Positions 1-8,561 of a stretch of 64,000 nt of DNA are shown one piece after another (the first letter of the stretch is position 1; every line of letters begins with the position of its first letter). The translations under genes and the position numbers were made by a program. The notes below the pieces were generated by a model, which saw nothing but the letters and a program-made list of their open reading frames with translations, had not been told where the DNA came from and made no database searches. Source of the stretch: an uncultured Faecalibacterium sp. (lineage in GTDB: Bacteria > Bacillota > Clostridia > Oscillospirales > Ruminococcaceae); assembly GCA_934561485.1 (NCBI GenBank), contig CAKTGS010000002.1, positions 16,377 to 80,376 of the forward strand. The letters are read 5' to 3'.

Positions 1-240
1 GACGATGCCGTCAAGGCAGCCGTGGTACGCAACGGGGCAGTGTATCTGGCAGCTCTGGGCGGGGCCGGTGCGCTGATGGCAAAAAGCGTGCAGACGCTGG
101 AAGTGATCGCCTGGCCGGATCTTGGCTGTGAAGCCGTGCGCCGCCTGACCGTGAAGGACATGCCCCTGACCGTGATCCTGGACGCCCACGGCGGCGATCT
201 GTACCAGGCCGGCCCGGAAGCGTACCGGGAGAGCCGGTAA
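1..240 (+). CDS. Fumarate hydratase (class I, Fe-S), beta subunit, C-terminal fragment
   Basis: Only the last 79 codons are present; the gene begins before the window and frame 1 is open from base 1 to the TAA at 238-240. The peptide has the RNGAVYLAALGGAGAL stretch and an EVIAWPDLGCEAVRRL stretch typical of the C-terminal half of tartrate/fumarate subfamily Fe-S hydro-lyases. In Firmicutes these are split into alpha and beta polypeptides, and this part corresponds to the beta subunit. The enzyme interconverts fumarate and malate in the cytoplasm. L(+)-tartrate dehydratase beta is the main alternative and cannot be excluded from the fragment. Confidence 0.85.
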   Translation, partial: DDAVKAAVVRNGAVYLAALGGAGALMAKSVQTLEVIAWPDLGCEAVRRLTVKDMPLTVILDAHGGDLYQAGPEAYRESR

Positions 241-415
241 AGAATTTGCAGGGAATGCATTTATGCGTTCCGCTGCTTTCCCGGCGGAGCGGATGGACCC
301 GCTCCCTGCAGCGACCGTGGGGCGGCGGCCGCATTGAATTGCTTATTTGTGCAAAGAAGCCAAAACAAAACCGGGAAAGAATCGTCAAAACGGCAGTTTT
401 GTGCAGGGTAAAATT

Positions 416-433
416 GGTTTGCTTAAACAAACT
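416..433. promoter_or_regulatory. Candidate MntR/DtxR-type operator
   Basis: GTTTG at 417-421 and CAAAC at 428-432 form a near-perfect inverted repeat around CTTAAA. It ends 14 bases before the -35 box of the DtxR/MntR-family gene that follows, so autoregulation is a reasonable inference. No other dyad of this strength was seen in the 315-base gap between 241 and 555. Confidence 0.4.
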
Positions 434-446
434 TCCTGCGAATTGC

Positions 447-475
447 TTGCACTGCGGCTTAAAATGTGATATTCT
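447..475 (+). promoter_or_regulatory. SigA promoter of the MntR-like gene
   Basis: TTGCAC (447-452), a 17-base spacer and TATTCT (470-475) preceded by an extended TG. The start site should be near 482, giving a leader of about 75 bases. Confidence 0.55.
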
Positions 476-555
476 GTAACATACAAGCTGCAGGCGCTTT
501 TGCCCTGCGCCGAGAGAACTTCCCGCAAGGGAAAAGGCAGGAGGCCGAACAAACC

Positions 556-945
556 ATGCAGATCCACCAGTCCGCAGAAGATTATCTTGAAACGATCCTG
601 ATGCTTACCCAGCGCATGGGCAAAGTGCGCTCCATTGACGTGGTCAATGAGCTGGGCTTTACCAAGGCAAGCGTGAGCATTGCCATGAAAAAGCTGCGGG
701 AGAATGGCTACATCGCGGTGGATGGCGAAGGCAACCTGACCCTGTTGGAGCCGGGCCGCGAGATCGCCGAGCGCATTTACAGCCGCCACCGCCTGCTCAC
801 CCACTTTTTCATGCAGCTGGGTGTGGACGAAAAGACCGCTGCCGAGGACGCCTGCAAGGCAGAGCATATCCTCAGCGAGCAGACCCTGGAAAAGATCCGC
901 GAAAGCGCACTGCGCATTGACACGGAACAAAGCCAGGAAAAGTGA
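556..945 (+). CDS. Metal-dependent transcriptional regulator, DtxR/MntR family
   Basis: 129 residues. The open frame extends upstream to 466, but ATG 556 is preceded by GCAGGAGG at 537-544 and begins with MQIHQSAEDYLETILML, the usual family start. Residues 1-65 form the winged-helix DNA-binding domain (SIDVVNELGFTKASVSIAMKKL). The following GREIAERIYSRHRLLTHFF and AAEDACKAEHILSEQTL segments match the metal-binding dimerisation domain, with conserved His and Glu ligands. No C-terminal SH3-like domain is present, so it is a short MntR-type protein. It probably senses Mn(II) or Fe(II) and represses metal uptake genes; none are adjacent. An inverted repeat at 416-433 may be its own operator. Confidence 0.9.
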   Translation: MQIHQSAEDYLETILMLTQRMGKVRSIDVVNELGFTKASVSIAMKKLRENGYIAVDGEGNLTLLEPGREIAERIYSRHRLLTHFFMQLGVDEKTAAEDACKAEHILSEQTLEKIRESALRIDTEQSQEK

Positions 946-1091
946 TCTTCCGTATACCGTATGCCGTTCCCTGCACGGGGAGCGGCATTTTTGTTTGCAC
1001 TGCTCTGCGGTTTTGCCCCTTGCATCCCGGGGCGGAACGCGGTATTCTTATAAAATAAAGTGTTTGGCAAACCACCGGGGAGGGAACCGTT

Positions 1092-4000
1092 ATGGACGCA
1101 GACGAGATCCGCACACTGCTGGGAGAAATGGTGTTTGAACGGGCCAAAAAGTACCGCAGGCGCATTCTGCAAAGCAGCTGCACCACCAACGAGGACGGCG
1201 TGCGCCATCTGTCGGCACTGGTGCAGGGCAATGGAGCCGATTGCTACTACACTCAGGCCTGGCTGCGGGAAAACGGCACCTTTGTCAGCGCTTCCTGTGA
1301 CTGCCCCTATAATCAGAACGGGGACGGCACCTACTGCAAGCACATCGGTGCCCTGCTGCTGGAGGATGCCGAAAAACACGCCGCTAAGCCGGAACCCCGG
1401 CCGGAAGCCATTCCGGGGGTGGTGCGCGGTACGGCCCAGCTGGGGGCAGAGCCGCTCCGCAAGGACAGTTATGCCTCCGGACTGGAAATGCTGTTTGGCA
1501 AAAAGTGGCGGGGCGAAGCGCCGGTGTCGGACTACGAGGCCCGCTGTCTGCTGGAAACCTACCAGGAAAGCGCCCTGCAGGAGATCTCGGCGGCAGAGCC
1601 GGTGCAGCGCACGGGCTTTGTGCAGCTGGAACCGGAACTGACCCTGCTGCCCGGGGAGCAGCCCTGGCTGCGGCTGCGCATCTCGGACGGCGGGCGGCAG
1701 TATGTGGTCAAGAGCATTCCCATCCTGCTGGAAAGCATCGAGCAGGGCAAAAGCGTCAGCTACGGCAAATCCCTGGCCTTTGTGCACCGCTGGGACGCTT
1801 TTGATGAGGAAGCCCGGCAGCTGCTGCAGCTGCTGCGCCGGCAGGTCAATGCCAAGCGCAGCATGGAGACCAATGTGGTGCGCACCTACAGCTATGCCGT
1901 GGAAAAAGGCCCGGCGGGCGGCCTGCCCCTGACGGGCGAGATCTTTGACGCACTGGTGCGGATGTATGCCCCTTCCGGAATGCTGGGCGGCTACCGCCTG
2001 AAGGAGGGCCTGCCCGCCATTACCATGACCGTGGAGCGGCGCCGGGGCGGTGTGCAGGTGGCGGCACAGCCGTCCCTGTGTGCTGTGCACGGGCTGGATG
2101 ACGATTACCTGTTCAGCGAGGACACCCTGTGGCGGCTGCAGCGGGCGGCCTGCGCCCGCATTCTGCCTGCGCTGCAGGCCCTGTGCGGCAAAAGCCTGTT
2201 CTTTACCAGCGCCGATGCCACGGCGTTCTGCAGCTATGTGCTGCCGGAACTGGGCAGCAAGCTTACCATTGTGGACCCGGAACGCCTGCTGCTGAATCAG
2301 ATCCCCCTGGAACCGGTGGTGCAGTTCTATCTGGATGCCCCTAGGGAAAAAGGGCTGACCATTACCGCCTATGCCGCTTTTCTGTATGGCGAGGACCGGG
2401 TGGCCCCCGATGAACCGGCTCCGGCGGGCCTGCTGCGGGATGCCCGCGCCGAGACCCGCGCCTGCCGCCTGCTGAGCACCTGGCTGGACCCGGACCCCGC
2501 AGCCCCGGACCGGTACACCGCCGCAGACGAGGAGCAGATCTACCGGCTGCTGGAAGAGGGCGTGCCCGCCCTGATGGCGGAAGGCGAAGTGTATCTGACG
2601 GATGCCTTCCGGAACCTGCAGGCCGCCCCGCCCCGGATCTCGGTGGGGGTGTCGGTGCACGGCAGCGTGCTGGACCTGGAAGTGGACACCGGCGAATTCC
2701 CCGCCGAAGAGCTGCGGGAGCTGCTGCGGTCCCTGCATCAGAAAAAGCGCTACCACCGCCTGCGGGACGGCCGCCTGCTGCGGCTGGACGACAACCTGGA
2801 CGGGCTGGATGAACTCAACGAGACACTGGAGCTTTCCGGCGCGCAGCTCAAGGGCGGCCACGCCGAGCTGCCGCTTTACCGCGCCCCCACGCTGGACTGG
2901 GCGCTTTCGGGCCAGAACGGCCTGCGCTTCAACCGGGACGATGCCTTCCGGCGCATCAGCCGCAGCTTCCACGCCGTGAAGGACAGCGAGTATGCCCCGC
3001 CCCAGTCCCTGCAGGGGGTGCTGCGCAAGTATCAGCGGGATGGTTACCGCTGGCTGCGCACCCTGGACGGCTACGGCATGGGCGGCATTCTGGCCGATGA
3101 CATGGGCCTGGGCAAGACCCTGCAGGTGCTCAGCTACCTGCTGGCCCTCAAGGAAGCCGGGCAGAGCCTGCCCAGCCTGATCGTGTGCCCGGCGTCTCTG
3201 GTGCTGAACTGGGCGGAGGAATGCAAAAAGTTCACCCCGCAGCTCACCTGCGTGGCGGTGGACGGCGATGCGCCCCACCGGGCGGCGCTGGCCCGCCGGT
3301 GGGCAGAGACCGACCTGGTGGTGACCAGCTACGACCTGCTGCGCCGGGACGAGGACCTGTACGCCGAGCAGCCCTTTTATGCCTGCATCCTGGACGAGGC
3401 GCAGGCCATCAAGAACCACACCACCCAGAAGTACAAGGCCGTGTGCCAGGTGCGCAGTCAGGTGCGGTTTGCCCTTACCGGCACTCCGGTGGAAAACCGC
3501 CTGGGCGAGCTGTGGAGCATTTTTTCCTTCCTCATGCCGGGCTACCTGCCGCCGTACAAGAGTTTCTGTGCCCGGTTTGAAAAGCCCATTGTGCAGGAAG
3601 AGGACGAAAACGCGGTGCGGCGGCTGAACCAGCTCACCGGACCGTTCATTCTGCGCCGCATGAAGGCGGACGTGCTGCGGGAGCTGCCGCCCAAAACCGA
3701 GAACATCCACCACATTGAGATGGGCGCGGAACAGCACAAGCTGTATCTGGCCGCCGTGGTGGACGCGCGGGAAAAGCTGCGGGCCGCCAAGCCCGAGGAC
3801 AAAATGGCGGTGTTTGCGGTGCTCATGCGGCTGCGGCAGATCTGCTGCGACCCCCGCCTTGTGGCGGACAACTGGACCGGCGGCAGCGCCAAGCTGGACG
3901 CCTGCATGGAGTTGGTTGGTGCCGCTGTGGAGGGCGGCCACCGTATCCTGCTGTTCAGCCAGTTCACCTCCATGCTGGATCTGCTGGCCAAGCGGCTGGA

Positions 4001-4403
4001 CGAAGCAGGGGTGAGCCACTTCACCCTGCAGGGGTCCACCCCCAAGCCGATGCGTGCGGAGCTGGTGCGCCGGTTCAACGCCGGAGAAGCGGGGGTGTTC
4101 CTGATCTCGCTGCGGGCCGGCGGCACCGGCCTGAACCTGACGGCGGCGGACATTGTGATCCACTACGACCCGTGGTGGAACGTGGCCGCCCAGAATCAGG
4201 CCACCGACCGCGCTTACCGCATTGGCCAGAAAAACCCTGTGCAGGTGTACAAGCTCATTGCGCAGGACACCATTGAAGAAAAGATCGTGGAGCTGCAGCA
4301 GGCCAAGCAGAGCCTGGCGGATACCGTTACCGGCTCGGCGGACGGCGCGATTTTGTCCATGAAGCCCGAAGAGCTGCTGCAGCTGCTGGGCGGAGAAGCC
4401 TGA
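1092..4403 (+). CDS. SWIM zinc-finger SNF2-family DEAD/DEAH-like helicase
   Basis: 1,103 residues, ATG 1092 after GGGGAGGG. A SWIM zinc finger sits at residues 69-84 (CxC, ten residues, CxH), a putative nucleic-acid or protein binding module. The SNF2 ATPase follows: Walker A DDMGLGKT near residue 670, Walker B/box II DEAQ near 767, motif III LTGTPVENR, then the C-terminal helicase lobe with LLFSQFTSMLD near 946 and DRAYRIGQ near 1030. The middle (residues 110-640) is a poorly conserved region common to bacterial Snf2/Rad54-like proteins of this layout. It should be a DNA-dependent translocase; bacterial members are loosely tied to transcription recycling or DNA repair. It stands between the metal regulator and a dipeptidase without obvious functional linkage. 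The dipeptidase starts 16 bases later, so cotranscription is likely. Confidence 0.92.
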   Translation: MDADEIRTLLGEMVFERAKKYRRRILQSSCTTNEDGVRHLSALVQGNGADCYYTQAWLRENGTFVSASCDCPYNQNGDGTYCKHIGALLLEDAEKHAAKPEPRPEAIPGVVRGTAQLGAEPLRKDSYASGLEMLFGKKWRGEAPVSDYEARCLLETYQESALQEISAAEPVQRTGFVQLEPELTLLPGEQPWLRLRISDGGRQYVVKSIPILLESIEQGKSVSYGKSLAFVHRWDAFDEEARQLLQLLRRQVNAKRSMETNVVRTYSYAVEKGPAGGLPLTGEIFDALVRMYAPSGMLGGYRLKEGLPAITMTVERRRGGVQVAAQPSLCAVHGLDDDYLFSEDTLWRLQRAACARILPALQALCGKSLFFTSADATAFCSYVLPELGSKLTIVDPERLLLNQIPLEPVVQFYLDAPREKGLTITAYAAFLYGEDRVAPDEPAPAGLLRDARAETRACRLLSTWLDPDPAAPDRYTAADEEQIYRLLEEGVPALMAEGEVYLTDAFRNLQAAPPRISVGVSVHGSVLDLEVDTGEFPAEELRELLRSLHQKKRYHRLRDGRLLRLDDNLDGLDELNETLELSGAQLKGGHAELPLYRAPTLDWALSGQNGLRFNRDDAFRRISRSFHAVKDSEYAPPQSLQGVLRKYQRDGYRWLRTLDGYGMGGILADDMGLGKTLQVLSYLLALKEAGQSLPSLIVCPASLVLNWAEECKKFTPQLTCVAVDGDAPHRAALARRWAETDLVVTSYDLLRRDEDLYAEQPFYACILDEAQAIKNHTTQKYKAVCQVRSQVRFALTGTPVENRLGELWSIFSFLMPGYLPPYKSFCARFEKPIVQEEDENAVRRLNQLTGPFILRRMKADVLRELPPKTENIHHIEMGAEQHKLYLAAVVDAREKLRAAKPEDKMAVFAVLMRLRQICCDPRLVADNWTGGSAKLDACMELVGAAVEGGHRILLFSQFTSMLDLLAKRLDEAGVSHFTLQGSTPKPMRAELVRRFNAGEAGVFLISLRAGGTGLNLTAADIVIHYDPWWNVAAQNQATDRAYRIGQKNPVQVYKLIAQDTIEEKIVELQQAKQSLADTVTGSADGAILSMKPEELLQLLGGEA

Positions 4404-4419
4404 AAAGGAGACGTTGACC

Positions 4420-5409
4420 ATGAAAGTCTGGGACCTGCATTGCGATAACCTGAACGAGCTGCGCCGCGCCGAAAAGGCGGGCAGCCCCAAGTGCTTTGCC
4501 CATAACGATTTGCACATCGACCTGGAAAAACTGCAGAAGGGGGACTACATGCTGCAGTGCTTTGCGGCCTTTGTGAACCTGGCTGACCCCGCCCCCGGGG
4601 CCGACCCGCTGGTGACGGCGCTGGAAGAAGTGGACGTGTTCAAGCGCATCATGGCCGCCTACCCGGACCAAATTGCCCCGGTGTACACGGCGGCAGACAT
4701 CCGCAAAAATGCCGCAGCGGGCAAGATCAGCGGAATGCTGACCATTGAGGAAGGCGGCTGCTGCAGGGGCAGCCTGGGGGTGCTGCGCCGGATGTACGAG
4801 CTGGGCGTGCGCATGATGACCCTGACCTGGAACTACGAAAACGAGCTGGCTGCCCCGCAGGCAAACCCCGGCGGGCCGCTGGCGGCCCAGACCGAACGGG
4901 GCCTGACCGAAACCGGCTTTGCCTTTGTGGCCGAGATGGAGCGGCTGCATATGATCGTGGACGTGAGCCACCTTTCCGACAAAGGCTTCTGGGACATTGT
5001 GGAGCACGGCACCCGCCCCTTTGCGGCCAGCCACTCCAACTGCCGTGCCCTGTGCCCCCACACCCGCAACCTGACGGATGAAATGATCCGCGCTCTGGCC
5101 GAAAAAGGCGGCATTGCGGGCCTGAACTACTACGCTGCCTTTCTGGACACCGACCCTGCCCACCCGAAGACCTGCCGCAGTACGGTGGAACGGATCGCAG
5201 AACATGCGGCTCATTACAAGCAGGTGGGCGGCGTGGAGATGATCGCCCTGGGCAGCGACTTTGACGGCATTGACGGCCCCCATCAGTTGGAAACGGCGGC
5301 GGATATGCCCCTTCTGGCAGACGCCCTGTGCAGGGCCGGTTTTACCGAGGACGAGGTGGAGTGCATTTTCTGGCGCAACGCACAGCGCTTTTTTGAGGAG
5401 AATCTGTAA
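4420..5409 (+). CDS. Membrane-dipeptidase-like peptidase, family M19
   Basis: 329 residues. ATG 4420 lies 9 bases after AAAGGAG; an in-frame TTG at 4414 is too close to that site. Family M19 zinc ligands are visible: HxD at residues 7-9 (DLHCDN), a Glu in the EEGGC segment near 110, DVSH near 181-184, ASHSNC near 203-208, and the GSDFDG loop near 280. The C-terminal KVLGENFLRV-like region is present as IFWRNAQRFFEENL. There is no signal peptide, so this is a soluble cytoplasmic form that would hydrolyse dipeptides, possibly including D-residue substrates as in other bacterial M19 enzymes. It follows the SNF2 gene closely and precedes a beta-lactamase-fold gene by 32 bases. Confidence 0.93.
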   Translation: MKVWDLHCDNLNELRRAEKAGSPKCFAHNDLHIDLEKLQKGDYMLQCFAAFVNLADPAPGADPLVTALEEVDVFKRIMAAYPDQIAPVYTAADIRKNAAAGKISGMLTIEEGGCCRGSLGVLRRMYELGVRMMTLTWNYENELAAPQANPGGPLAAQTERGLTETGFAFVAEMERLHMIVDVSHLSDKGFWDIVEHGTRPFAASHSNCRALCPHTRNLTDEMIRALAEKGGIAGLNYYAAFLDTDPAHPKTCRSTVERIAEHAAHYKQVGGVEMIALGSDFDGIDGPHQLETAADMPLLADALCRAGFTEDEVECIFWRNAQRFFEENL

Positions 5410-5441
5410 CTTTTTGCAGAGACCGGAAAGGAAATTCCAAT

Positions 5442-6293
5442 ATGGACCCGAATATGACGCTGGAAAAACGCATTGCCGCCGAGCTGTACTCCTATCAGGG
5501 CAAAATGAGCGTGGTGGTGGATGATCTCCGCGGCCATACCGTAGAGATGGGCGCAGACGAGGAATTTGAGACGGCGTCCGTGATCAAGGCCTTTATTTTG
5601 GCGGCGCTGTACCTGCAGGTGCAGCGGGGCGCAGCGGTTCTGGACGAAGAGATCGCCTATGAACAAAGCCAGTTCGTGGACGGCAGCGGGATGCTGCGGG
5701 CGCTGGGCGTAGGGGCGCGTCTCAAGGTAAAGGACACCGCCACGATGATGATCATCTGCTCGGACAACATTGCCACCAACATGCTCATTGATTATCTGGG
5801 ACTGGAAACCATCAACGCCTGCATCCGGGAGCTGGGCTTTGCCTGCACGGTGCTGCACAATTCCCTGCACTTTGACCGCTATCGCCGCCTGGGCACCACC
5901 ACGCCCCGGGACTATGCCGCCCTGCTGGCCCGCATGGCCAAAGGCGCACTGGTGAGCAAAGCCGCCAGTGCCGAGATGCTGGACATCCTGCGCCAGCAGC
6001 ACTACAACACCATGCTGACCAAGGACTTCCCCCAGTATTACCTGGACTGCGAGGAGACCGGTGCCCCGGAGCTGCTCTGGGTGGCCAGCAAAAGCGGCAG
6101 CATGAACGCCTGCCGCAACGATGGCGGCATCGTGCACACCCCCTATGGGGAGTATGTCATTGTGCTGATGAACAAGGACTTCCACGACATCATCGAGTAC
6201 AACGACCACCCGGCCATCATTTACGGGGCAAAAGTGTCCCGCATGATCCTGGACCAGGTGCTGGCCTGCGAAGGAAAGCTGTGGATGGACTGA
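5442..6293 (+). CDS. Class A beta-lactamase-fold serine hydrolase
   Basis: 283 residues. The penicillin-recognising fold motifs are in order: SxxK as SVIK at residues 46-49, SDN at 107-109, and KSG at 217-219 in place of KTG. The omega-loop Glu signature (ExxLN) of true class A beta-lactamases is not evident; the corresponding stretch reads HFDRYRRLGTT. There is no signal peptide, so the protein appears cytoplasmic. A housekeeping esterase/peptidase-like serine hydrolase is therefore more likely than antibiotic resistance. It sits 32 bases after the dipeptidase and ends at a strong bidirectional terminator. Confidence 0.85.
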   Translation: MDPNMTLEKRIAAELYSYQGKMSVVVDDLRGHTVEMGADEEFETASVIKAFILAALYLQVQRGAAVLDEEIAYEQSQFVDGSGMLRALGVGARLKVKDTATMMIICSDNIATNMLIDYLGLETINACIRELGFACTVLHNSLHFDRYRRLGTTTPRDYAALLARMAKGALVSKAASAEMLDILRQQHYNTMLTKDFPQYYLDCEETGAPELLWVASKSGSMNACRNDGGIVHTPYGEYVIVLMNKDFHDIIEYNDHPAIIYGAKVSRMILDQVLACEGKLWMD

Positions 6294-6304
6294 GCAGACA
6301 GCAA

Positions 6305-6341
6305 AAAAGTTCCCGTGCCCAAACGAGCACGGGAACTTTTT
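6305..6341. terminator. Bidirectional intrinsic terminator
   Basis: Perfect 14-bp stem (6305-6318 with 6327-6340) whose arms end in A/T runs on both sides. It serves the plus-strand hydrolase operon and the minus-strand DegV gene. Confidence 0.9.
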
Positions 6342-6353
6342 GGTACAGGTATT

Positions 6354-7208
6354 TTACAGGCACAGCCCTTCGTCAAAAAAGGCCAGGCCGAAAGCGCCGG
6401 GGCCGGCATGGGTGCCGATGACGCAGCCGATCTGCCGCACCAGCGGCTCGGAGCGCTGCAGGTTGTCCCGCAGGTAGTTCTGGATGGGCTGCACCTCGCG
6501 GGGGGATACTGTGTAACCGGCCACGGAGGGGAAGGCCGTGCTGATGCCGCCCAGCTCCTCCACCTTTTTAAACAGCGCCACATAGGCACCGGGCAGGCCG
6601 CGGGCCTTGCCGGCCATGGCCACTTTGCCCTCCTTGATGGTGATCAGCGGCTTGATGCCCAGCATCCCGCCGGCTACGGCCACGGCAGCGGGCAGGCGGC
6701 CGCCCTTGCGCAGATACTTCAGGTCGTCAATGGCTGCCACCAGGTGCAGGTGCTCCTTGGCGTGTTCCAGGGCGGTGGCGATCTGCGTCAGTGTTTTGCC
6801 GGCGTCCCGTAGCTGCACGGCCAGCCGCACCAGAAGCGTTTCGCCCAGGCAGACGCTGGCACTGTCCACAAACAGCACATTGTCCACGTTGGCAAGGTCT
6901 GCGGCCAGCTTGGCGCACTGGCAGGTGCCGGACAGCTCCTGCGACAGGAAAATGCCCAGCACTTCGTCCCCGGCAGCGGCGGCGTCCAGGTAGAACCGCT
7001 CAAACAGTTCCGGGCTGGGCTGGCTGGTGGTGGGCAGTTTGCGGCACTCCTTTAAAAGGGCGTAATACTCGCTGGGGGTCTGATCAATGCCGTCCCGCAG
7101 AACGGTGCCGCTCTCCAGCGTGACATTCAGAGGGATGACGGTCACACCCAGCTGCTGCGCCTCGGCGGGCAGGATATCGGATGCGGAATCGGTGAGAATG
7201 CGGATCAT
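6354..7208 (-). CDS. DegV family fatty-acid-binding protein
   Basis: 284 residues, ATG at 7208 with a GGAGG-like site just upstream (ACCCGGAGGTATTTT). It opens with MIRILTDSASDILPAEAQQLGV, characteristic of DegV, followed by the TSQPSPELFERF lipid-contact segment and the LRYLRKGGRLP-like helix (DDLKYLRKGGRLPAAVA). The C-terminal IGTHAGPGAFGLAFF segment is the conserved DegV HxGPGxxG signature. DegV proteins bind a single fatty acid; the FakB members deliver it to the kinase FakA. No fakA is seen in the window, so FakB activity is inference. Confidence 0.95.
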   Translation of the reverse strand: MIRILTDSASDILPAEAQQLGVTVIPLNVTLESGTVLRDGIDQTPSEYYALLKECRKLPTTSQPSPELFERFYLDAAAAGDEVLGIFLSQELSGTCQCAKLAADLANVDNVLFVDSASVCLGETLLVRLAVQLRDAGKTLTQIATALEHAKEHLHLVAAIDDLKYLRKGGRLPAAVAVAGGMLGIKPLITIKEGKVAMAGKARGLPGAYVALFKKVEELGGISTAFPSVAGYTVSPREVQPIQNYLRDNLQRSEPLVRQIGCVIGTHAGPGAFGLAFFDEGLCL

Positions 7209-7275
7209 AAAATACCTCCGGGTTTCCGGTAAAAACTTGTGTTAACCAACGCTTTGCAACAAAACGTTGGAAAGT

Positions 7276-7305
7276 ATTATAGCAGAACCTGCAATGAAAA
7301 GTCAA
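7276..7305 (-). promoter_or_regulatory. SigA promoter of degV
   Basis: On the minus strand TTGACT (7305-7300), an 18-base spacer and TATAAT (7281-7276). A CCAACG...CGTTGG inverted repeat (7246-7251 and 7265-7270) lies just downstream in the leader and could be an operator. Confidence 0.7.
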
Positions 7306-7343
7306 TTGTTTGAGCGAAATTGGTGCGGCAGAACGCAAAATAC

Positions 7344-7372
7344 TTGCGCGGCCTGCCCCGCTGTGATAAGAT
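7344..7372 (+). promoter_or_regulatory. Promoter of the CPBP protease/tadA operon
   Basis: TTGCGC (7344-7349), 17-base spacer, extended TGATAAGAT with the -10 at 7367-7372. It is divergent from the degV promoter. Confidence 0.45.
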
Positions 7373-7407
7373 ACCCCTGAACAAGCTGCAGGGGGAGGGC
7401 ATCCGGC

Positions 7408-7803
7408 ATGAACAAAACATCCGAGCGCAGGCTGGCCCTGCTGGCGGCCTTTGGCTGTGCGCTGGCCTACTGGCTGGCGGGCCGGGTGCTGGCGGCGGCC
7501 TGCGCGGCCCTGCCCCTGAGCGCGGCCGGGCAGAGTTTTGCCCTGCACTGCGTGGCGGCCCCGCTGGCTGAGGAACTGGCCTTCCGGGGCGGGGTGCAGA
7601 GCCTGCTGCAGCCGCTGGGGCCATGGGCAGCGGTGGGGGTGCAGGCGCTGCTGTTTGCGGCGCAGCACGGCGGTGCCGCCGCCGTGCTCTATGCGCTGGT
7701 GCTGGGTCTGGTGCTGGGGGCTGTGCGGCAGCGCACCGGCCGCGTCTGGCCGGGCTGGGTGCTGCATACATTGAATAATCTGCTGGTGTTTGCCGCAGGA
7801 TAA
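7408..7803 (+). CDS. Short CPBP (CAAX/Abi-type) intramembrane protease
   Basis: 131 residues, ATG 7408 after GGGGGAGGG. It is far shorter than the usual 200-300-residue CPBP proteins but keeps the catalytic core. Motif 1 EExxxR is at residues 55-60 (EELAFR), motif 2 has a His at 87 (FAAQH), and motif 3 HxxxN is at 120-124. About four hydrophobic segments are visible. In bacteria such proteins are intramembrane endopeptidases, sometimes associated with bacteriocin self-immunity, but nothing here ties it to a bacteriocin. It is followed after 11 bases by tadA, probably in one operon. Confidence 0.85.
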   Translation: MNKTSERRLALLAAFGCALAYWLAGRVLAAACAALPLSAAGQSFALHCVAAPLAEELAFRGGVQSLLQPLGPWAAVGVQALLFAAQHGGAAAVLYALVLGLVLGAVRQRTGRVWPGWVLHTLNNLLVFAAG

Positions 7804-7814
7804 AAGGAGAACGC

Positions 7815-8312
7815 ATGACCGATTTTGAACTGATGGGCGCGGCCCTGGACGAAGCGCGCAAGGCCGCCGCCCTGGGGGAGGTGCCGGTGGGGGCGGTGGT
7901 GGCCCGCAACGGGCAGATCATTTCCGCCGCCCACAACACCCGCGAAACGGAAAAAAATGCCCTGCACCATGCCGAGCTGCTGGCCATTGATGCGGCCTGC
8001 AAGGCGCTGGGCGGCTGGCGGCTGTGGGAGTGCGAGCTGTTTGTTACGCTGGAACCCTGCCCCATGTGCGCCGGGGCCATTGTGAACAGCCGCATCCGAC
8101 GGGTGGTATACGGTGCGGCGGACGCCAAGGCGGGCTGCTGCGGCAGCGTGACCGACCTGTTTGCCCTGCCCTTCAACCACCACCCGGTGGTGGAAAAGGG
8201 CCTGCGGGCCGAAGAAGCCGGGGAGCTGCTGCAGGTGTTTTTCAAAGAACTGCGGGCAAGGCTGGCGGCAAAACCCCGCTGGAAACCGCCTGTGCCGCCC
8301 GCCCAGGTGTGA
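7815..8312 (+). CDS. tadA: tRNA-specific adenosine deaminase
   Basis: 165 residues, ATG 7815 after AAAGGAG. Cytidine deaminase-fold signature: HAE at residues 52-54 and PCPMC at 81-85 provide the zinc ligands and catalytic Glu. The VPVGAVVARNG start and the NSRIRRVVYGAADAKAG segment are typical of TadA rather than cytosine or guanine deaminases. It converts A34 to inosine in the tRNA-Arg(ACG) anticodon. The last 20 residues (PRWKPPVPPAQV end) are a proline-rich tail. Confidence 0.95.
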   Translation: MTDFELMGAALDEARKAAALGEVPVGAVVARNGQIISAAHNTRETEKNALHHAELLAIDAACKALGGWRLWECELFVTLEPCPMCAGAIVNSRIRRVVYGAADAKAGCCGSVTDLFALPFNHHPVVEKGLRAEEAGELLQVFFKELRARLAAKPRWKPPVPPAQV

Positions 8313-8324
8313 AGAAACCGTAAA

Positions 8325-8371
8325 AAAGTGGAAGCTGCGTGAAAAAGTGCGCAGTTTCCACTTTCTTTTTT
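8325..8371 (+). terminator. Intrinsic terminator after tadA
   Basis: Stem of AAAGTGGAAGCTGCG (8325-8339) with CGCAGTTTCCACTTT (8350-8364) followed by a T-rich run. An extended -10 (TGCTATATT near 8380-8388) follows directly and probably starts the next transcript. Confidence 0.9.
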
Positions 8372-8561
8372 CGGCAAATTGTGCTATATTATTCAATGGA
8401 GTTTTGTCGAAACCCAATCCTGACCCCGGAGGGCACGCTACAGCACCGGACTTGACCGGAGAAGGAAAACACCACGCTGCCAGGCCGGGGGATGGGGGCC
8501 GCAAAACGCCTCCTGCGGGGCGTGTGCGCACCGCAGAGAACACGACAGGAGGGCAACACTC

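Noticed and set aside
777-4517. 1,246-codon open frame on the minus strand opposite the SNF2 gene
   Set aside because: It is antisense to a gene with full SNF2/SWIM motifs, has His/Gln/Gly-rich composition typical of reverse-frame shadows in GC-rich DNA, and no ribosome site.
5442-6293. Antibiotic-resistance beta-lactamase
   Set aside because: The SxxK, SDN and KSG motifs are there, but there is no signal peptide and the omega-loop Glu motif is not seen, so a resistance claim is not supported.
8400-8561. Possible SRP RNA or riboswitch in the leader of the SDR gene
   Set aside because: The GGAAGGAAGCAGC-type SRP tetraloop core and any riboswitch core are absent; only generic GC-rich pairing is seen.
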